This document shows positions 1-13,408 of a stretch of DNA of 64,000 nucleotides, piece by piece. Positions within the stretch are counted from its first letter, which is position 1, and each line of letters starts with the position of its first letter. The position numbers and the translations under genes were made by a program. Below the pieces are notes generated by a model. It saw nothing but the letters and a program-made list of their open reading frames with translations, was not told where the DNA came from and did no database searches. The DNA comes from Chionis minor (taxonomy: Eukaryota; Chordata; Aves; Charadriiformes; Chionididae), in NCBI GenBank assembly GCA_013398295.1, contig VZSF01006581.1, positions 206,948 through 270,947 of the forward strand, given 5' to 3'.

Positions 1-1920
1 AGGAAACCAACAGACTACAGATGTTTTTTTTATGTTGTTGTTTTTTTCAATTAGCAATTTCAATCCATTACTTCAATGTTTTTCTTTTGTTTTAGGATAA
101 AGTGGTGAGAACTGAACAGTGTTTCACAGTGGAAGCCACATGTTAGTTTTTGTACTACACACCTTTTAATTCCTCATATATCTTCAGATAACTTAATTTG
201 CATTTTTACTGCATTTTTTACTGTCCCTACTTAGTGAGCGTACAATGTGCCTTCATGAAGGTGTCTAGTTTTTCCCCTATTTTTACTTAGAAATTTATTT
301 ATGACCCTGTTTAAAAAAAAAAAAGTGGTTATAATTTTCACTGTTCAGTACTTTGCTTTTATTAATCTTAAATATAATGTATCGTGATGTTTCTTCTTAG
401 TTAAATTCTTCTGAGGGGAATACTATGGATGAAATTATTGTTTGGATTACAGTTTGTTGGTATTGCCAAAGTGCACGGGGTCCTCCTAACACATCAGATA
501 CCAGCTGTTATGGATGCTCCATGAATGCAGCACAAAAAAAGAAAAATCCTTCATTCCTACTCATTTGCAAGCTACAGAAGTCAGCTTTATTAATCAAAAT
601 CTCACTGCACCACCATTACTGCTTCTTCAGAGTACAGCATTTGCTACTTCAAATCTTTAAAATCTTTTCCTACTGATACATTTGATTAGTTCAAATAGAT
701 ATATTTGCTGTTCGCCAGTGTTATGATTTTATCAGATTTTATTGACAGCTTGCTTTACGTCAGTGTTACGTGCCATTTTTCCTGAATTTGTGTTCTGCAT
801 TTTGTACCGTGATTTGTATACTATGAAAGTTGTTTCCATACAAATTGGATTATGTTTTTCTCTTAATAGAGAATGTTTTTATTAGACTCTGTGTAATCCT
901 CTGCATATGACAAATCTTTTCCTACCTCATTAATGTGATGTACTCTGGTTTATAGCCCACTGTGATCACAGCCTAGTGACTTCTGTCATTCTGCTGCATT
1001 TCAGTTTTGCTTGTTATGTTGTTCTCTTCTTACATGGCAGAGTAATTTTCTCTCTCTTTTATACCATTCTTCATCCTACATCAGTCTCTTGAGCCCCAGA
1101 TGTTACTGGTCTGAAAATGGGACAGAAATTAACCCTGAACTCAGAAGACCCCAAACACTCCCTTTACCGCTTTCACAGGCTGCCGTGTCTGGATGCATCT
1201 CGATGCCTCTCGTGGGGTGGACGTTTTGTATCACAGTGCTGGTTCTTCCACATCCCTCTGCTGTGAGGGATACCTGGAGTAACACCAGGTATGATGTGCA
1301 GATGAACCAGTTAGGCAGATGTTCCAGCTGTGTTGCCCTCCACCCTTTTCCTTTATCCCCTGCCTTGTGGGCACTGCATAGTGCTGTTCTGTCCACCCTA
1401 CACCAGTAGCCAGCCCACACCAGTTCCATACTCGGGGCGTATCATCCACTTCAGCAATTGCACGTTATTTCCATACCACAGCCTCAAAATGTGTCCCTGT
1501 TGTCAGAACTCCGGACAGGCCTTGCTTTCTTGCCTTGCCTCGGTTCTAGGTTGTCCTGTGCTACAAAGGGTGCTGGTGAACGGGGGAAAGGACGATGTCG
1601 AGGGAAAAATCCTGGGCAGAGTCCTTACTCAACTGCATTTCCACTTCTACCAGTGCCTTCAGCTGTCAAAAATAACGCGCTGTGTGATGGGGAATTAGCG
1701 TAACCGGGAGACGTAGGGTGGTTCCTGTGGTGACAGCAGTTAGTGTATGGTGCAGTACGTGGAGACCTTGTTTTGTGGGTGCCCCTGGGCCTCGTTTGAG
1801 CGGGTTCCCCGCTCTTCTCGCAGCTCCTCTGGCTCGGGGAGCTGTTGCTGAAGTCTCTGAGCCTCGGTGGGGCCAGGGAAAGTCCAGGTCATCAAGACGA
1901 TGTAACTTGTGTTTTTATTT

Positions 1921-1941
1921 GGGGGGGTGGGTGGGTGGGGG
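1921..1941 (+). other. G-quadruplex motif
   Basis: Seven G, then T, GGG, T, GGG, T and five G: four G-tracts of at least three joined by single-T loops, the arrangement known to give very stable parallel quadruplexes. A GT repeat follows directly. Confidence 0.8.
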
Positions 1942-2089
1942 TGTGTGTGTGGAAGGGCTGCCCAGTTTGTAAGAACTTCATTGGGATGGGTTAACGTTCC
2001 TCTTGAGCGGTGGTGCAGGGTACATCCCGCTGAAGAGTTGCAGAGGGCAATGGGGAGACCCGCTGTGTGGGCAGGGAGCTGGGCAGAGG

Positions 2090-2215
2090 GCCACGCTCCC
2101 TTGGCACGGCCGCCTCCGGCACGTTGGGCATCGGGGGCTCCTTGTGCCCGTGCCTCCTGGCAGAGCGGAGCCCAGCGAGCGCTCCCTCCTCCCCGCTGCT
2201 CCGGCAGGTCCCTAA
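2090..2215. promoter_or_regulatory. CpG-rich patch near 2.1 kb
   Basis: Roughly 11 CpG occur in about 110 bases (CACGGCCGCC through CTCCGGCAGG), in a locally GC-rich stretch from about 1.78 to 2.22 kb. It may be a small promoter or a GC-rich exon of a neighbouring gene; I cannot tell which. Confidence 0.25.
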
Positions 2216-2499
2216 TGGACCTCAGCAGGAAAAGACAAAATGCAGCTCCTGAATAGCTTTACAGTCCCCCTTCTCCCACCCGCCTCGCACTGTCCTGGGA
2301 ATGTGCTGCCCACACAGTGACCAGGGAGGAATCTGGAGGCATTTGCAAGATAATGCCGTATCAGATGTTTCATTCTCACACTTTCTCCGTGTATTTTCAA
2401 AGCTGTTTACATATTTCCTTTCAGTTTGCATGAATAAGCACATCACACTGAGACTAAAGGGGGAAATGCGTTTGCAAATGTGCAAAGCCACATAACTGT

Positions 2500-2505
2500 A
2501 ATAAA
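2500..2505 (+). terminator. Candidate polyadenylation signal AATAAA
   Basis: The hexamer is followed at 2522-2560 by a GT-rich stretch (GGTGTGTTTAGTTTCTGG), the usual layout of a functional poly(A) site. If avian gene order matches mammals, where CAMK2G ends just upstream of NDST2 on the same strand, this could be the end of CAMK2G. I see no CAMK2G coding exon in the window, so this is only a possibility. Confidence 0.25.
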
Positions 2506-2734
2506 TTGCTTTAATTACATATGGTGTGTTTAGTTTCTGGAAGCCTATTGTGTGTTTCTGCCTCCAACAAGTAGCCTTTCCTGTTTGCTTGCTGTTGATA
2601 ACCAGGCTGGCCATCTTCCCAAAGTAATCCTCATCCACGTTCTCCACTTGACAGACGCTCACCAAGGGCTTTTTTGGTCCTCTAATGCTCAGTGTCATCC
2701 TCAATGTTGCTCTGGCAGACGCAGCAAGAGGTAA

Positions 2735-5700
2735 AGACTAGATTTTCTCCCTAGGAATTTGGTGTCTTACTGTACTTTTAAGTAATACGTTTTTCGTTGG
2801 GTTTATGATGTTTTAAGAAAGATATGAAGTTGCAGCTCAAGGCAGCGTTGTCTCACTTATGAATACAGTTTCAGCCAACTAGTAGGCGCAAGTGGAGGTC
2901 ATTTCTATCACCCTCCTCACACCCTCATAGCTCCTGGGTACTTAAGCAGTGCCGTTGCATGCTTTTCCGTAGTTACCGGTTTTGCTGGTAAGTGCTGAGT
3001 TCCTTCTATTTTCCCTTACTGTTTGGGAGGATTGAGAAGGTGCACTATCAAAGTGCTTTGGCTTCTTTATTTTTGGATGACAAAAACCACAGAAGCATAA
3101 TTATGTTCTTTTTACTGCTGGATAAATAATATTTCTCGCTCTCTGTTCTTGTCCCCCATTGCCTGTATTTGGCATATTGGTTTTTGTGTCAGTCTAGAAA
3201 TGAATGAGCTTTTTAATTCTTTCACCTTTTGTAAGGTAGATAGTTTTGGAGTTACTGAGCTTACGTTATTCCCTACGTCACTCAGGATTGATTTAAGGTG
3301 TTATGCAGTATGAGAAAAGGTCTTACTTTGAAGACTTTCAACTTGAAGTTGAAAAGGAGGCGGTAAAGATTAAAGGGAGCCTTTTTTCTTTCTGTTGATG
3401 TTTTTCCCTATCTGCAGCGGGGAAAAGCTGTTCAGTACTGTTTGGATTAAATGCAAAGAAGAACTGACAATAAGTTTTTCTCCTCCTCTGGAAAGAAACG
3501 GGTTTTCAGAAGGTTCATTGTCAATTTGGAGAGCTAAAACAACCCTTCACGTTATGGTGGCCTGTCTGTGCCCGTCATACCCCTCGCCTTCTCTGAGGAG
3601 CTCCAGCAGCCAAAGGGATCCCCAGTGTCCAGAAATAACCTTTGTGCAGCCTTTCCCCCAGCTGGGAAACTGACAGTGTTCATTTATTCCTCTGCTCGCA
3701 ACTATTTGTGTGCGCAAAAGGGAGATACTTGCTCTTCCTTCCTTAAACTTTCTCTGTGGAGGTTGCTGTGCTCTCAGGATATGATGAGCCTATTAATGAA
3801 TTCATCAGTCACAATAATCTGATTAAATTGATTGGGGAGAGGGAGCCAGCAGATGAAACAAACAGATTATTTGAAGATGTATGAGATACCCAATTAGTGA
3901 CTGACTCACTCAGCATTTAAATGGAAGTATTGCACAAGAGATTTACTGGTAAGCAACGTAATAAATTATACTCTATGGTTTTTCATCTAAGAGAAAGGCT
4001 CGTGTACTGTTACAGGACCTGTAAATAAAACAGTGGCAAAGTATTACGCGTAAGAAATATGAGGTATATATTACTTTATGTTTTTTTAAATATGCATATA
4101 TAAGTGTATGCGCATTTTGTTTAGCAATGGACAAGGATATGGAGAGTACTATGGAGAGATTAGCATGGCTTTTAAACCTTGTGCAGGCACTTTGGCCAGG
4201 ATCTGGTGAATGTGTTCTCAGGCGTATAGGAAACTGAGACTCGAGTAGGAAGGGAGTTGCTTTGCGTTGCTGAGGTTTCGGGGGCAATCCCCTGGAGTAC
4301 AGAGATAATGGAAGGGAAGCTTTCTGTCAGGGAGCATATGTTTTTGTGACGATTACACTGTGTATAGATTAGGACTTTTGGGAGGGAGGGAATGGGAAGA
4401 TGTGCTTGGAACATAGGACCATCTGCCAGTACCTTGGCATAGTCATTTCATTAATGAGAAGCTTATTAGCTTGAGTCCAGCAGAGATAGACAAGAAAGGC
4501 AGCAAAAGGGACAGAAAACTGTCATCCAGCTGCCATTGAAACATGGAAGAGATGGCTCTGATAACCTGTAAAATCTGATTTTGTTAAAAGAACTATTCTT
4601 GTTCTCCTCAGTTAGAAGGTATCTGTCTTCTTGTTGCTGAAAAAATGTTTTCCTTTATTTTGTGATGCAGTGTAGGATATCCTTTGGTAGGGAAAATATT
4701 TAACTGAGGATGAGCTGCAATTGACAAGATGATTGCTAGGAAAAAAAGGAAAAATCAGTGATTTTTAGTGGGAAGTTGTTTTTGCATCAAATGACTGCCT
4801 TTTCCCTTTGGTAAACACTTGAAGGTGCCCTGCATTGAATGATGGACATTTAATATTTGTGATGACAAAGGATGACACCTGGAAGACACAGCTTTGAAAG
4901 CGCCACAGCCCCAACCCTGGCTCTGGCAGCGACCTCAGGCAGGGCACAGTCTGGCCTGTGCTGCGTGTGAGGTTGACAATCAGGGGAGTGCTCTGGGTGG
5001 GCAGAAAATAGTGCTACGGGGAGAAACAGGCTTTGGTCAGGCGCCTGTGAACTCTGGCCCTGCCACCTCACACCTCCTGATTCTGCTGCTGACATGGTAA
5101 GCGTCCGAGCTGGTGCTCTGGTCCTCTGTTTTGCTGTCTGTAAATCAGAACAAATTATACTTAGCCTGGTTTAAGGAGCTTTGCTATTATTCTGTTGACA
5201 CAACGCTTAAACGCTCTTTATTTAAACAACTCTAGTTTTTCCTTTTGATAGTTGAGTCAGATGCGAGTCTGGGTGAGGGTGAGATGGCAGAGCCTTTGCC
5301 TGGAGAAAATGGTAGTAGAAGTACAGAGTGGTTTGAGTGTTGGTATTTGGGAAATTATTTCCCTTTTGTCTGGTTTTATACTGCTCAGGTTGGACTGGTA
5401 GTTAAGCTGAAGGGAAGGAATAAGAAAAAAGTGTTTCCCATGAAAAGTGATAGAATGTGCAACTGCCTAGGTGCACGGGAGCATGGATATGTTCGTGACG
5501 TGGGGCAAGGGTGTTATGTAGTTCACCAGCAAGATGGTCTGGTAAATAAGGCTTGACAAGGGCAATTGCTGTTTGCACTGCTAGGGTAAAAAAAGGCAGC
5601 GTCCCCTGACGTTTTTGCTGATTTATGAGGTAACTCAGATGGGCCATTGTCTCTGACTTTGTCTATTGCAAATCTGTTGAAACAAAAGGAACACGCATTT

Positions 5701-6774
5701 TCAAAAAATGAGTAGAAAAATATAGCTTAGGAGTGTCAAAACACCTAAGCAGAGTGAGCCATAACTGAAAGGGGTTTGGTTAGTCATCCACTTTGCAAAT
5801 TCTCTTTTTGTATTGAGGAGGGGAGAAGATTAGTGAGATGAAAATCTATGTTATTACAGAGATAAGAATGGGTTATGGTTGGGTCCCAAAGGAGAAAGAA
5901 GGTTTTTAATATTATTTAAAAAACCTCTCAACCCTTTGCTGTGATTCATGTGTCGTAATGCTTAGGCAGTTCCATGCCAAAAAAAATAATTATAATACTG
6001 TACAGCATGGTGTTTATATACATAAATGTATGTACAAATACTGGCACAACATAAATTTAAATCCTGACCCTGTGCTTGTTGAATTCAGTGGAAATACTTC
6101 TGATGGTTGTGACAAGCGTTAGATCAGATTCTCTTGCTGACGTGTAAATGTGGTCTAAAACTCAAACTGAAGCTTCTACTTTTGCATATTTTTTTTCTAC
6201 CTACCTTAAAATGGAGCAGTTGATTGAAAGTCTTAAAAAAAATTTGTCTTGCACACCAGACCCTGCTGTGTTTCATCTACTGAAATACTGTTTGATAGTA
6301 TCCTACAGGGATAATATTCAATTGCCGTGTCGCATGCTTTTTAAACTGACAGTTCATGTATTTTGTTTCTCAAGTAGTGGAAGAATATTGTTGGTCCCAC
6401 AAGGGCATGGTAGGTCAGGGTTTTGGCTCAGTCTACAAGTCTAAAAGGTTTTGCACTTAGTGAAGCCATAAAGAAACCTCCAGCTGGCTGGATGCCTCGC
6501 TTAAAAACACAAGCGTGGCCTTATTCCGAAGTGATGCTCAGGTGAAGCTGTGTACGCTTCCGTCTCTCGGGATGAGAGGGGGCCTTCGCTGACGTTCCCG
6601 TGAAGCCAGGCAAGGGCGGTGTTTGCATGAAAACACTGGGAGTTTCATCACAGATTGCCTCAGAATCGCTGTGAAGGGGTAGAATAAGACAGGGGAAGAG
6701 AAAGAAGGCAGGCAGCAGGAAGCTTTTAACTTGAGGTATGAAAAGAAATTAAGAAGGGAAGTAGACATTTTCGT
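2735..6774. other. Non-coding stretch, nothing recognised
   Basis: Open frames are short and lack splice-bounded coding character. No repeat family was identified by eye. Confidence 0.4.
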
Positions 6775-6857
6775 GGATCTGCTCTGGCAGGGCGGTTGGA
6801 CCAGACGGTCTCCAGAGGTCCCTTCCAACCCCTGACATTCTGTGGTTCTGTGATTCT
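6775..6857 (+). repeat. CR1 LINE 3'-end fragment
   Basis: The segment matches the CR1 3' terminus: a GGTTGGACCAGACGGTCTCC block, then AGAGGTCCCTTCCAACCCC, then the tail ATTCTGTGGTTCTGTGATTC. This is a 5'-truncated copy in + orientation. CR1 is the dominant retroposon family of birds and other reptiles, so it supports an avian source. The 5' limit is approximate. Confidence 0.85.
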
Positions 6858-9800
6858 GGGCGATTTCATTGCAAGCACAAAAGCTCCTTTAGCTCTTTAC
6901 GTGAACTAAGAAACTGTGCGGCTCCATGCGGTGTTTTCCTTGCCGCAGCAGAGCAGAGTGCGGAGTGCCTGCGCTGGGAGTGTTGTGTCCAGCTTTGCTT
7001 TGGTGCCTTTCTGGGTCAGTGACTCTCAGACAACGCTGCACAGAGCTGCTTTAGTCGCGCTGCCGTGAGTCAATCTGTAAGTACTGACACTTCTCCCTGA
7101 TCGTAGCCCAGCGTTGCAGGGAATCTACAGGCTTTTTTGACTACTAATCTCAAAGCGTCTATGGTGTTCCTTGAACTCAGGTTGGTTGATCATGTGTACC
7201 TTTTTTCAGATGCCATTCTTCCTGACAATTCAACCACAGTCAGATTGTTGACTTCAAAAGACCAAGTGAAAGGATGTGGCCAAGTTCTTGCACCTGTAGC
7301 ACTGAAAGAATTGATACTCCTCTCCTCGCGTGGTCCTGGCACTACTCCCCGTAGCCACAATCTGTAATGTTGTCTCACAGAAAATAAGGAGAAAGAGAAT
7401 TACTGGTTCAAGCAAAGACTTTTTTTCCAGGCATAATGAACAATAGGATCAAGCAGCTGCATCATTTATATTCTTTTAAAATGGATTTGTCTACCAGGTT
7501 GTTTTACCTTAGCATCCCGGGAAATGTAAAGGAAGAGGAATGGTAGTCAGAGTTAAAATAGCGCATTTAGATATTCTGCCAAACAAGCTCATATGGTAGT
7601 GGAGGCTTCTGTGGATGGATCAGGTATCTATTTCCATTAGTGGGGAGGTTTGGTGAGGATGTGAGCGTTTATGTAGCAAACCTCGGTGGCGACTGGGAGC
7701 CCCCCGGGAGGAGGGAACAGTCTGTTGAACATTTGTGTGCTCCTCACCAGCCGACGGCACCTGCAGCCTGTGCCATCAGCGCTGGCTCGAGGCGTTCGGG
7801 AGAGCAGCAGCAATGAGGAGCGGAGCTTGAGAAAGCTGTGGGGACAGAGAGCACGAGCCACCAGACCACAAAGGGGGGGCAACATCCTGAGGATACATGT
7901 CTGCTTCTGAGTGCTGGCTGAGCTGAACTGGGGGCTGAACATTGGCTAAGCATGTAAAAGGTAACTGAGTAGGAAGTTTTCTTTTCTTTTTTCCCCCTCA
8001 TCCCCCTGAAAGCATGAATTATTTTTACCTGTTTTCTCTGTTTCCATGTATGCAAATTTCTTTCCTCTCACCTACTGAAAAAGGTAAAGTGCACCTAATT
8101 AAACAGGTGTGGATACAGCCACTCTGCTAACAAGTCTTATCCTTTCACGATTTGGCTTCAGGATACCATAATTATTCTTCCAGATTTGGATTTCATTCAG
8201 CTTTGTGCTTTTACATCCAGGAAGAAGCCCTATATCTGTAATTTTTATTTGGCTTGTTGGATGGAGCATCTCTTCTCATTATGTGTCTTTTCTGTACACC
8301 CAGCTGAGGTATGGCCACTTATGGGGCATCTTGGAAGTTATTACAATGAACCCCATAGTGCACACAAGGAAAAAACTGTTTAAACAGCACATTAGAAGTG
8401 AATTATGGGCAAAACTCCATTTTCTTTATTGCAGTGTGTCTTTACAGTCATATCAAACATGTTTTATACCTTTTATTTGGGTATAGATTATTTGCTTTAT
8501 TGGTTTTCCCCCTTTATTAAAAATGAACAATGTTAATTTTTAGTTTTAATTAGTTCCTTGGTGAGGGTGAATCATAAGTTGGAGTTACTGATTCATAACA
8601 TTGTAGGCACATTTGTGGGGTTAAGTGAGGAGCTGTTTATACTTTGTTTTTTCCCCCAGATCATCTTAGATATTGGAAGAATCTCCTCTGCAATGTAGAG
8701 TGCACTTTGCTTTATGATAAAAGACAGAGATAAAAGTAAGCACAAGGAGCCTGAAGAGGCGACACTGTCCAGATCAAATATTGACAATGATAAATGAAAA
8801 ACGTAGAGAAGAAATTACATGGACTTAAAGTCAGCAGGCTTCTGACTTAATTTGCTTTATTTAACTGAGGAATAAAAAGAGAAAAATAGATGACCCTCTT
8901 CCTCTTGAAATTCTCCATGGTAGCTGTCAACTTCACTCTAAATTGGGGGTCACTGTTCAGGCACAAAGCCCTTACATAGCTTTCTGTTGACATTAAATTT
9001 GTTCCTGTGGGATTTGGGGCTCCTAGGTGTTTTCAGGCTGTCTATCTGGAAACCTAGCACATGATTGCCTTTCGTTAACCTGGTTATTTGTTTGCCTTTT
9101 TTTTAATGCTATTTTTCTTAAGATAACAGTGGCTTTATGACTGGTATAGGGGAGGTAAGTCACTGCTTTGTCTGTGTGAGCCGTGGTTTATTAGGACCAG
9201 GGAAAGACTAGAACCGAGCGAGGTGTCTTCAGTTCTTTTGGGTGCTCTTAATTTTGAATGCTTTGGGGAGGAGTAGCCTAAACAAGCCACGAGCAGAATT
9301 GTTTTAAGTGATCTGAATGGGGTGAAAGGTTTAAATACAGTGCTCTGCTACTTTAACCCACTAATTCAGAGAATGCTCAATGCTATCAGCTTAATTACAG
9401 CATTGCTGTCAGGAGGTGGTGGCTCTGTGGCAAGATGGAAACTGACAGTCATAAAGCATAATTTTTTCCTTATTCAAGATGATTTTTTGCTCATTGAGGA
9501 GCAGTCAGGAACAAAGGGGGGAGGGGGGGAAGAGAGAAATTGTAGCAATGGAAGTTTGTCAGCTGAGAAGCCGTTTACTTCCTACCAGCATGATGACAGC
9601 AGAAAGCAAAAATGAACAAGGAGAAATCTTTTCCTAATATTTTAGTTATAGCCATTCCCCTGTTTTTTACAAATCTCTTACCACAAAGATGCCATGATTT
9701 TAGCTGCTAGGCTGCAGCATTGGGAAGAAGGTTGTTATGATGTTCCCATTGGCCTTGATTGCAATTGGTTTGCTTTTTTGCTTGTGGGAGATCTACAGCT

Positions 9801-12800
9801 AGCTGATAGCAGGAGAGAGAAGGACAGAGGCAAAGCCAGACAGCGTTATGGTTTTAACACTACACAGTTTGCATTGGACTTTCTGGAAATGGGACGGCAG
9901 GAGCAGCTGGGGTCATGGGCACTTCGGCACAGTGTGGTTGCAAGCGAGCACAGTGGTGCTGACAGCAGATGGGGTCTGGGCTACGTGCCCTCCATGCCCG
10001 AACAGGCTCCTAGGGAGGAATCAGTTCCTTTGTTGTGTGCAGACCAGGAGATGCCACAAAAGGACGTGCAAGATCTGATGTCGGGCATTGACTGAACGAT
10101 GAACATCCTAAGCCATTTGCTTTACATTATCAAACTGATGCTTCTCCCTCTGATGGCTCTGCCTTTTTCTTCCATTGTGAAAGCTTCTCTGGTGAATTAT
10201 GTTGAAAGCAACTCATGATACAAGAGGGAGGCAAGGAATTTACGAGGTCACTTCTAGAATTTTGAAAATGAGACTTCTTTCTCTTATCAGAAATACGGAT
10301 TCACTTAAGAGCTTCACTGGGTCTCAGAAACCATTTCCCTTCTCAAACCAGTTCTGCTGAATGCACATGAGTGAGCCCTAAAGGACCTATATGTGTTAAG
10401 GTAATCTGTTTTGATGGCAGATGCCCTTGATTAACTATTTCAAGTATATCCTTGCTGCCTACTTTCCATTTCTTTTGCTTCCTTGAAGATGCTGACAGGG
10501 AATGCATTTTTCTCCATGGTGCTTCTTTCTCGAGAATTTGCAGTTTCTGACGGTGACTTTTTCTGCTAATTGTTCCTTGGGGTCACTCTTTCCCGTCTAA
10601 CTCTACAGCTTTTCTCTCCCCCTTTTCTGTGTACGTTTCCCCCTTTTTTCCTGTTTGATTGCTGCAGTCCATCCATCCTTCCTCCTCATATCCACTAAAA
10701 GTCACCCCTGTCTTTGCTCTGTGTTGCTTTTGTGCAGCTTTGAACTGTAAAGCTACACAACTCTTTCAGTGATGTTATAAAGTATTTGTTATCCAGGAAG
10801 AAATGCAAACTTCAGGTGCCTATATTTTTTATTCTCTATTTTATTATTTTACAGAAATTAACTAAAAATCTCTACCATTTTATAAGCAGGGCTTTCTACT
10901 CAGTTCATGTCCCTGTAAATCTTTTCGTATGTTGACCGTACCAAGCTACCTTCTGTGTTTTCCCAATGTGTGCTTTATCATTACATATTTTCACTGTGCT
11001 TCCCATTTGAACTTATAAAATTATTATTTTTAAACTAAGGACTGCCATGCTTCTTTGGTGTAATTACTACAGAAATATATAGAGTAGAACTGTTGTCGAT
11101 CTAGTGTGACTTGGATTGTTTGCCCAGACTGAGGATAAGATCTTCATGGGAAAATAGTTCTGTTTGGTTGGGCTCCCACGTGAATACTGTTCTTCTGACT
11201 AAGTGGACCCAGTTGTATTTGATTAGTGTAAATATTAAGGTTTTTATGCTTAGAAAAACTAAGCACCCTTCTCATTTTCCTGAAGGCTGTTTTATCTTGT
11301 AATGGTGAAGGGGACCACACACATGCTCTAGTATGTGTCTTGGGCGTTCCAGGCAGCATCTGTTACACTCAGGTTTGGCCTTTTTTCCAGAGTAAAAAGT
11401 AAAGTGAAACTTCTGGTGTGGCTGGTGTTTAAAGAAAAAAAACTGTCAAGAATATGAATGTCATTGCTTATTGAGTCTCCATACAGCACACACCCTGATG
11501 ACAGGGGCAGGAGCCTGCCTGGCCAGCACACAAGCTCCTGAGCTTTCCCACTCCACCGTTTTGGCTGGTAAATTTGAAACTAAATACAAACATGGGAAAA
11601 GATGTGATACTCCTAGAGTTAATGGCATCTTACCAAAATAGCTTAATTGTGCGCTAGGCAGAAGTTAATTTCCATTAGTAAAGGCCTTGATGCCTAGAGA
11701 TGAAATGTGGTCTTGCCTTCCCTGTCTCTTGCCCCCTGTGTTTGGGAGGTGGTGTTCAGCCGCTGTGAACAGTGGTACCGCGCGCTTTGTGCTCAGGGCT
11801 TCCCAAACACACAAACCTTTTGCTTCTCTCGGACAACATAGGCAGATGAGTATGGACGGAGAAGAGAAATGGGAAATTGTTAGGGAAGGGTTCTGCCACC
11901 TTACTTGGCTTTCTGTGGAAATGACAGTAGCATCATCATTTTAGTGTCACTTTAAACCACTCCTTTAGTTTAAGGTTCTGTAAAATAAATCTTGCAGTGA
12001 AGTCAGGTTTGGCTGATTCCCGTGATATTCTACTGATGGAAAAATCTATCTGCTTGATAATATTGCTCTGTTCTTTGTGTTTTATCACTGACTGCATAAG
12101 AATTACTGCATTCAGTTTAAATTCCTTGGTATCCCATTCACCGGGTGTTAAATTCTACATCCCTTTTTATCCTGCCCTGTTGTGTTTCTACTTCTGTTGG
12201 TTGTGACATGCCTTAGTGGAAAACTGTGGGACTGCAAAGAGCAGAATTTTCTTTACTTCATTGATATAACTGTTTTGGAGCTTCTGTAAGTGTGAGCAAG
12301 TTGCATTTTTAAAAGCTGAAAAAGAAAATTATTTGTAATTCATGTTCCTCTTTGAGTGTCTCCCCTGTGGTTTTGATCTGTTGATCCTTTTGGGTTAAGT
12401 CTGTTGTATTTTGGAAAGTAAAACCAACTAAACCAGAGCGATACTCCATCTTGGACCAAGTCACCACTTTCATAGTAAAAAGTGCAAAATATTTTTCAGT
12501 GAAACATCAGGGGACAGCCAACCCCTATGGGAAACTTACATTAAATTCCATTAGTTTGATGTTGGTATATCTGCTTGTGTGGGTCTTAACGACAACCATG
12601 TGTGTAGCGGACATGTGAGTCTTATCCACTGCCATTGTATACATTCTACTAATAATTAACCTTCTCATTTGATTGTTTTTCTCAGTGAGTTTAACTGGAT
12701 TGCCAGTTTTGTGAAAAACATTTCTTCAGTTGTCTATTCCTTTCACAGTGACATCAAACATTCACCCCTTTTGTAGCTGAGTTGTTTTGCTGTTGCATCT

Positions 12801-13351
12801 GGCTGTTGTGCTGTTTACCCTGGTGTGCTGGGATCTGTGGAGGCCAGGCACGCCAGGCTTCTTCCACCTTCTCAAACTGTTTAGTGAAGAAACATAAAGA
12901 GTTATGGATCAAAATAAAAGAGGAAAGTTGTGTACTGAGGAAGGGTAGGTCCTGCTTTTCTAAACTAATCTTGAGCTAACCAGGAAAAAGGAAAAGAGAA
13001 GATTTTGCTCTAGTTGTAAATTTGCAAGGAAGACAGGGAGCTGGGCACACTTTGTTGTATTTACAGGCACTGCACGCATGGTTCTTACTTGTTTACTAAT
13101 TGGCTGTAGAGGTATTAAAGATTATTGGAAACTCAAAGGTCAGAGTTTCTGCTGAATCAAGGTCTGTGTGAGCTGGAAAGCTACAGGAGACTGCCTGTGT
13201 ATCCGAGAGAGCTGACGTGGAAGAGCAGCCCTTAGAGGCTGTCCAACAGGTATAGTAAAATCACCCTTTTAGCTCTGACCCTGTTCTAACTGGTGCCCTC
13301 CCTTGGAGCTTCGGTGCCTCTGCTGAGACGCTCTCGCTGGCAAGCTGCTCC
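6858..13351. other. Non-coding stretch between CR1 tail and TG repeat
   Basis: It contains only short open frames, G-runs at about 9515-9529 and isolated splice-like motifs (for example 9123-9154 between a pyrimidine-rich acceptor and GTAAGT). No gene can be supported. Confidence 0.4.
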
Positions 13352-13408
13352 GTGTGTGTGTGTGTGTGTGTGTGTCTGCGTGTGTGTCTGTGTGTGTACG
13401 CACACAAA
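13352..13408. repeat. (TG)n microsatellite, interrupted
   Basis: An uninterrupted run of TG units is followed by TCTGCG and further TG units, ending in ACGCACAC. Alternating purine-pyrimidine sequence of this kind can adopt Z-DNA. It produces spurious Cys-Val repeat translations. Confidence 0.9.

Larger units (their letters stand above)
1..2499. other. Non-coding, unassigned 5' part of window
   Basis: The first kilobase is AT-rich with many T-runs and no credible coding exon. From about 1.7 kb the sequence becomes GC-rich, with a G-quadruplex and a CpG patch. It could be the 3' UTR or flank of the upstream gene, but I recognise nothing decisive. Confidence 0.3.

Noticed and set aside
2222..2575. 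Remainder of the 160-codon minus-strand frame
   Set aside because: After about residue 44 the translation loses coding character; it contains the complement of an AT-rich stretch with the candidate poly(A) site.
7137..7367. 76-codon + strand frame downstream of a TTTTTTCAG acceptor-like site
   Set aside because: The peptide is not recognised and no donor follows; probably chance.
9123..9154. 32-nt segment between a pyrimidine-rich acceptor and GTAAGT
   Set aside because: Very short and without other support; splice-like pairs of this quality recur by chance in 40 kb.
9694..10095. 133-codon + strand frame starting with ATG
   Set aside because: No family resemblance and no repeat or splice structure to support it; composition looks like non-coding DNA.
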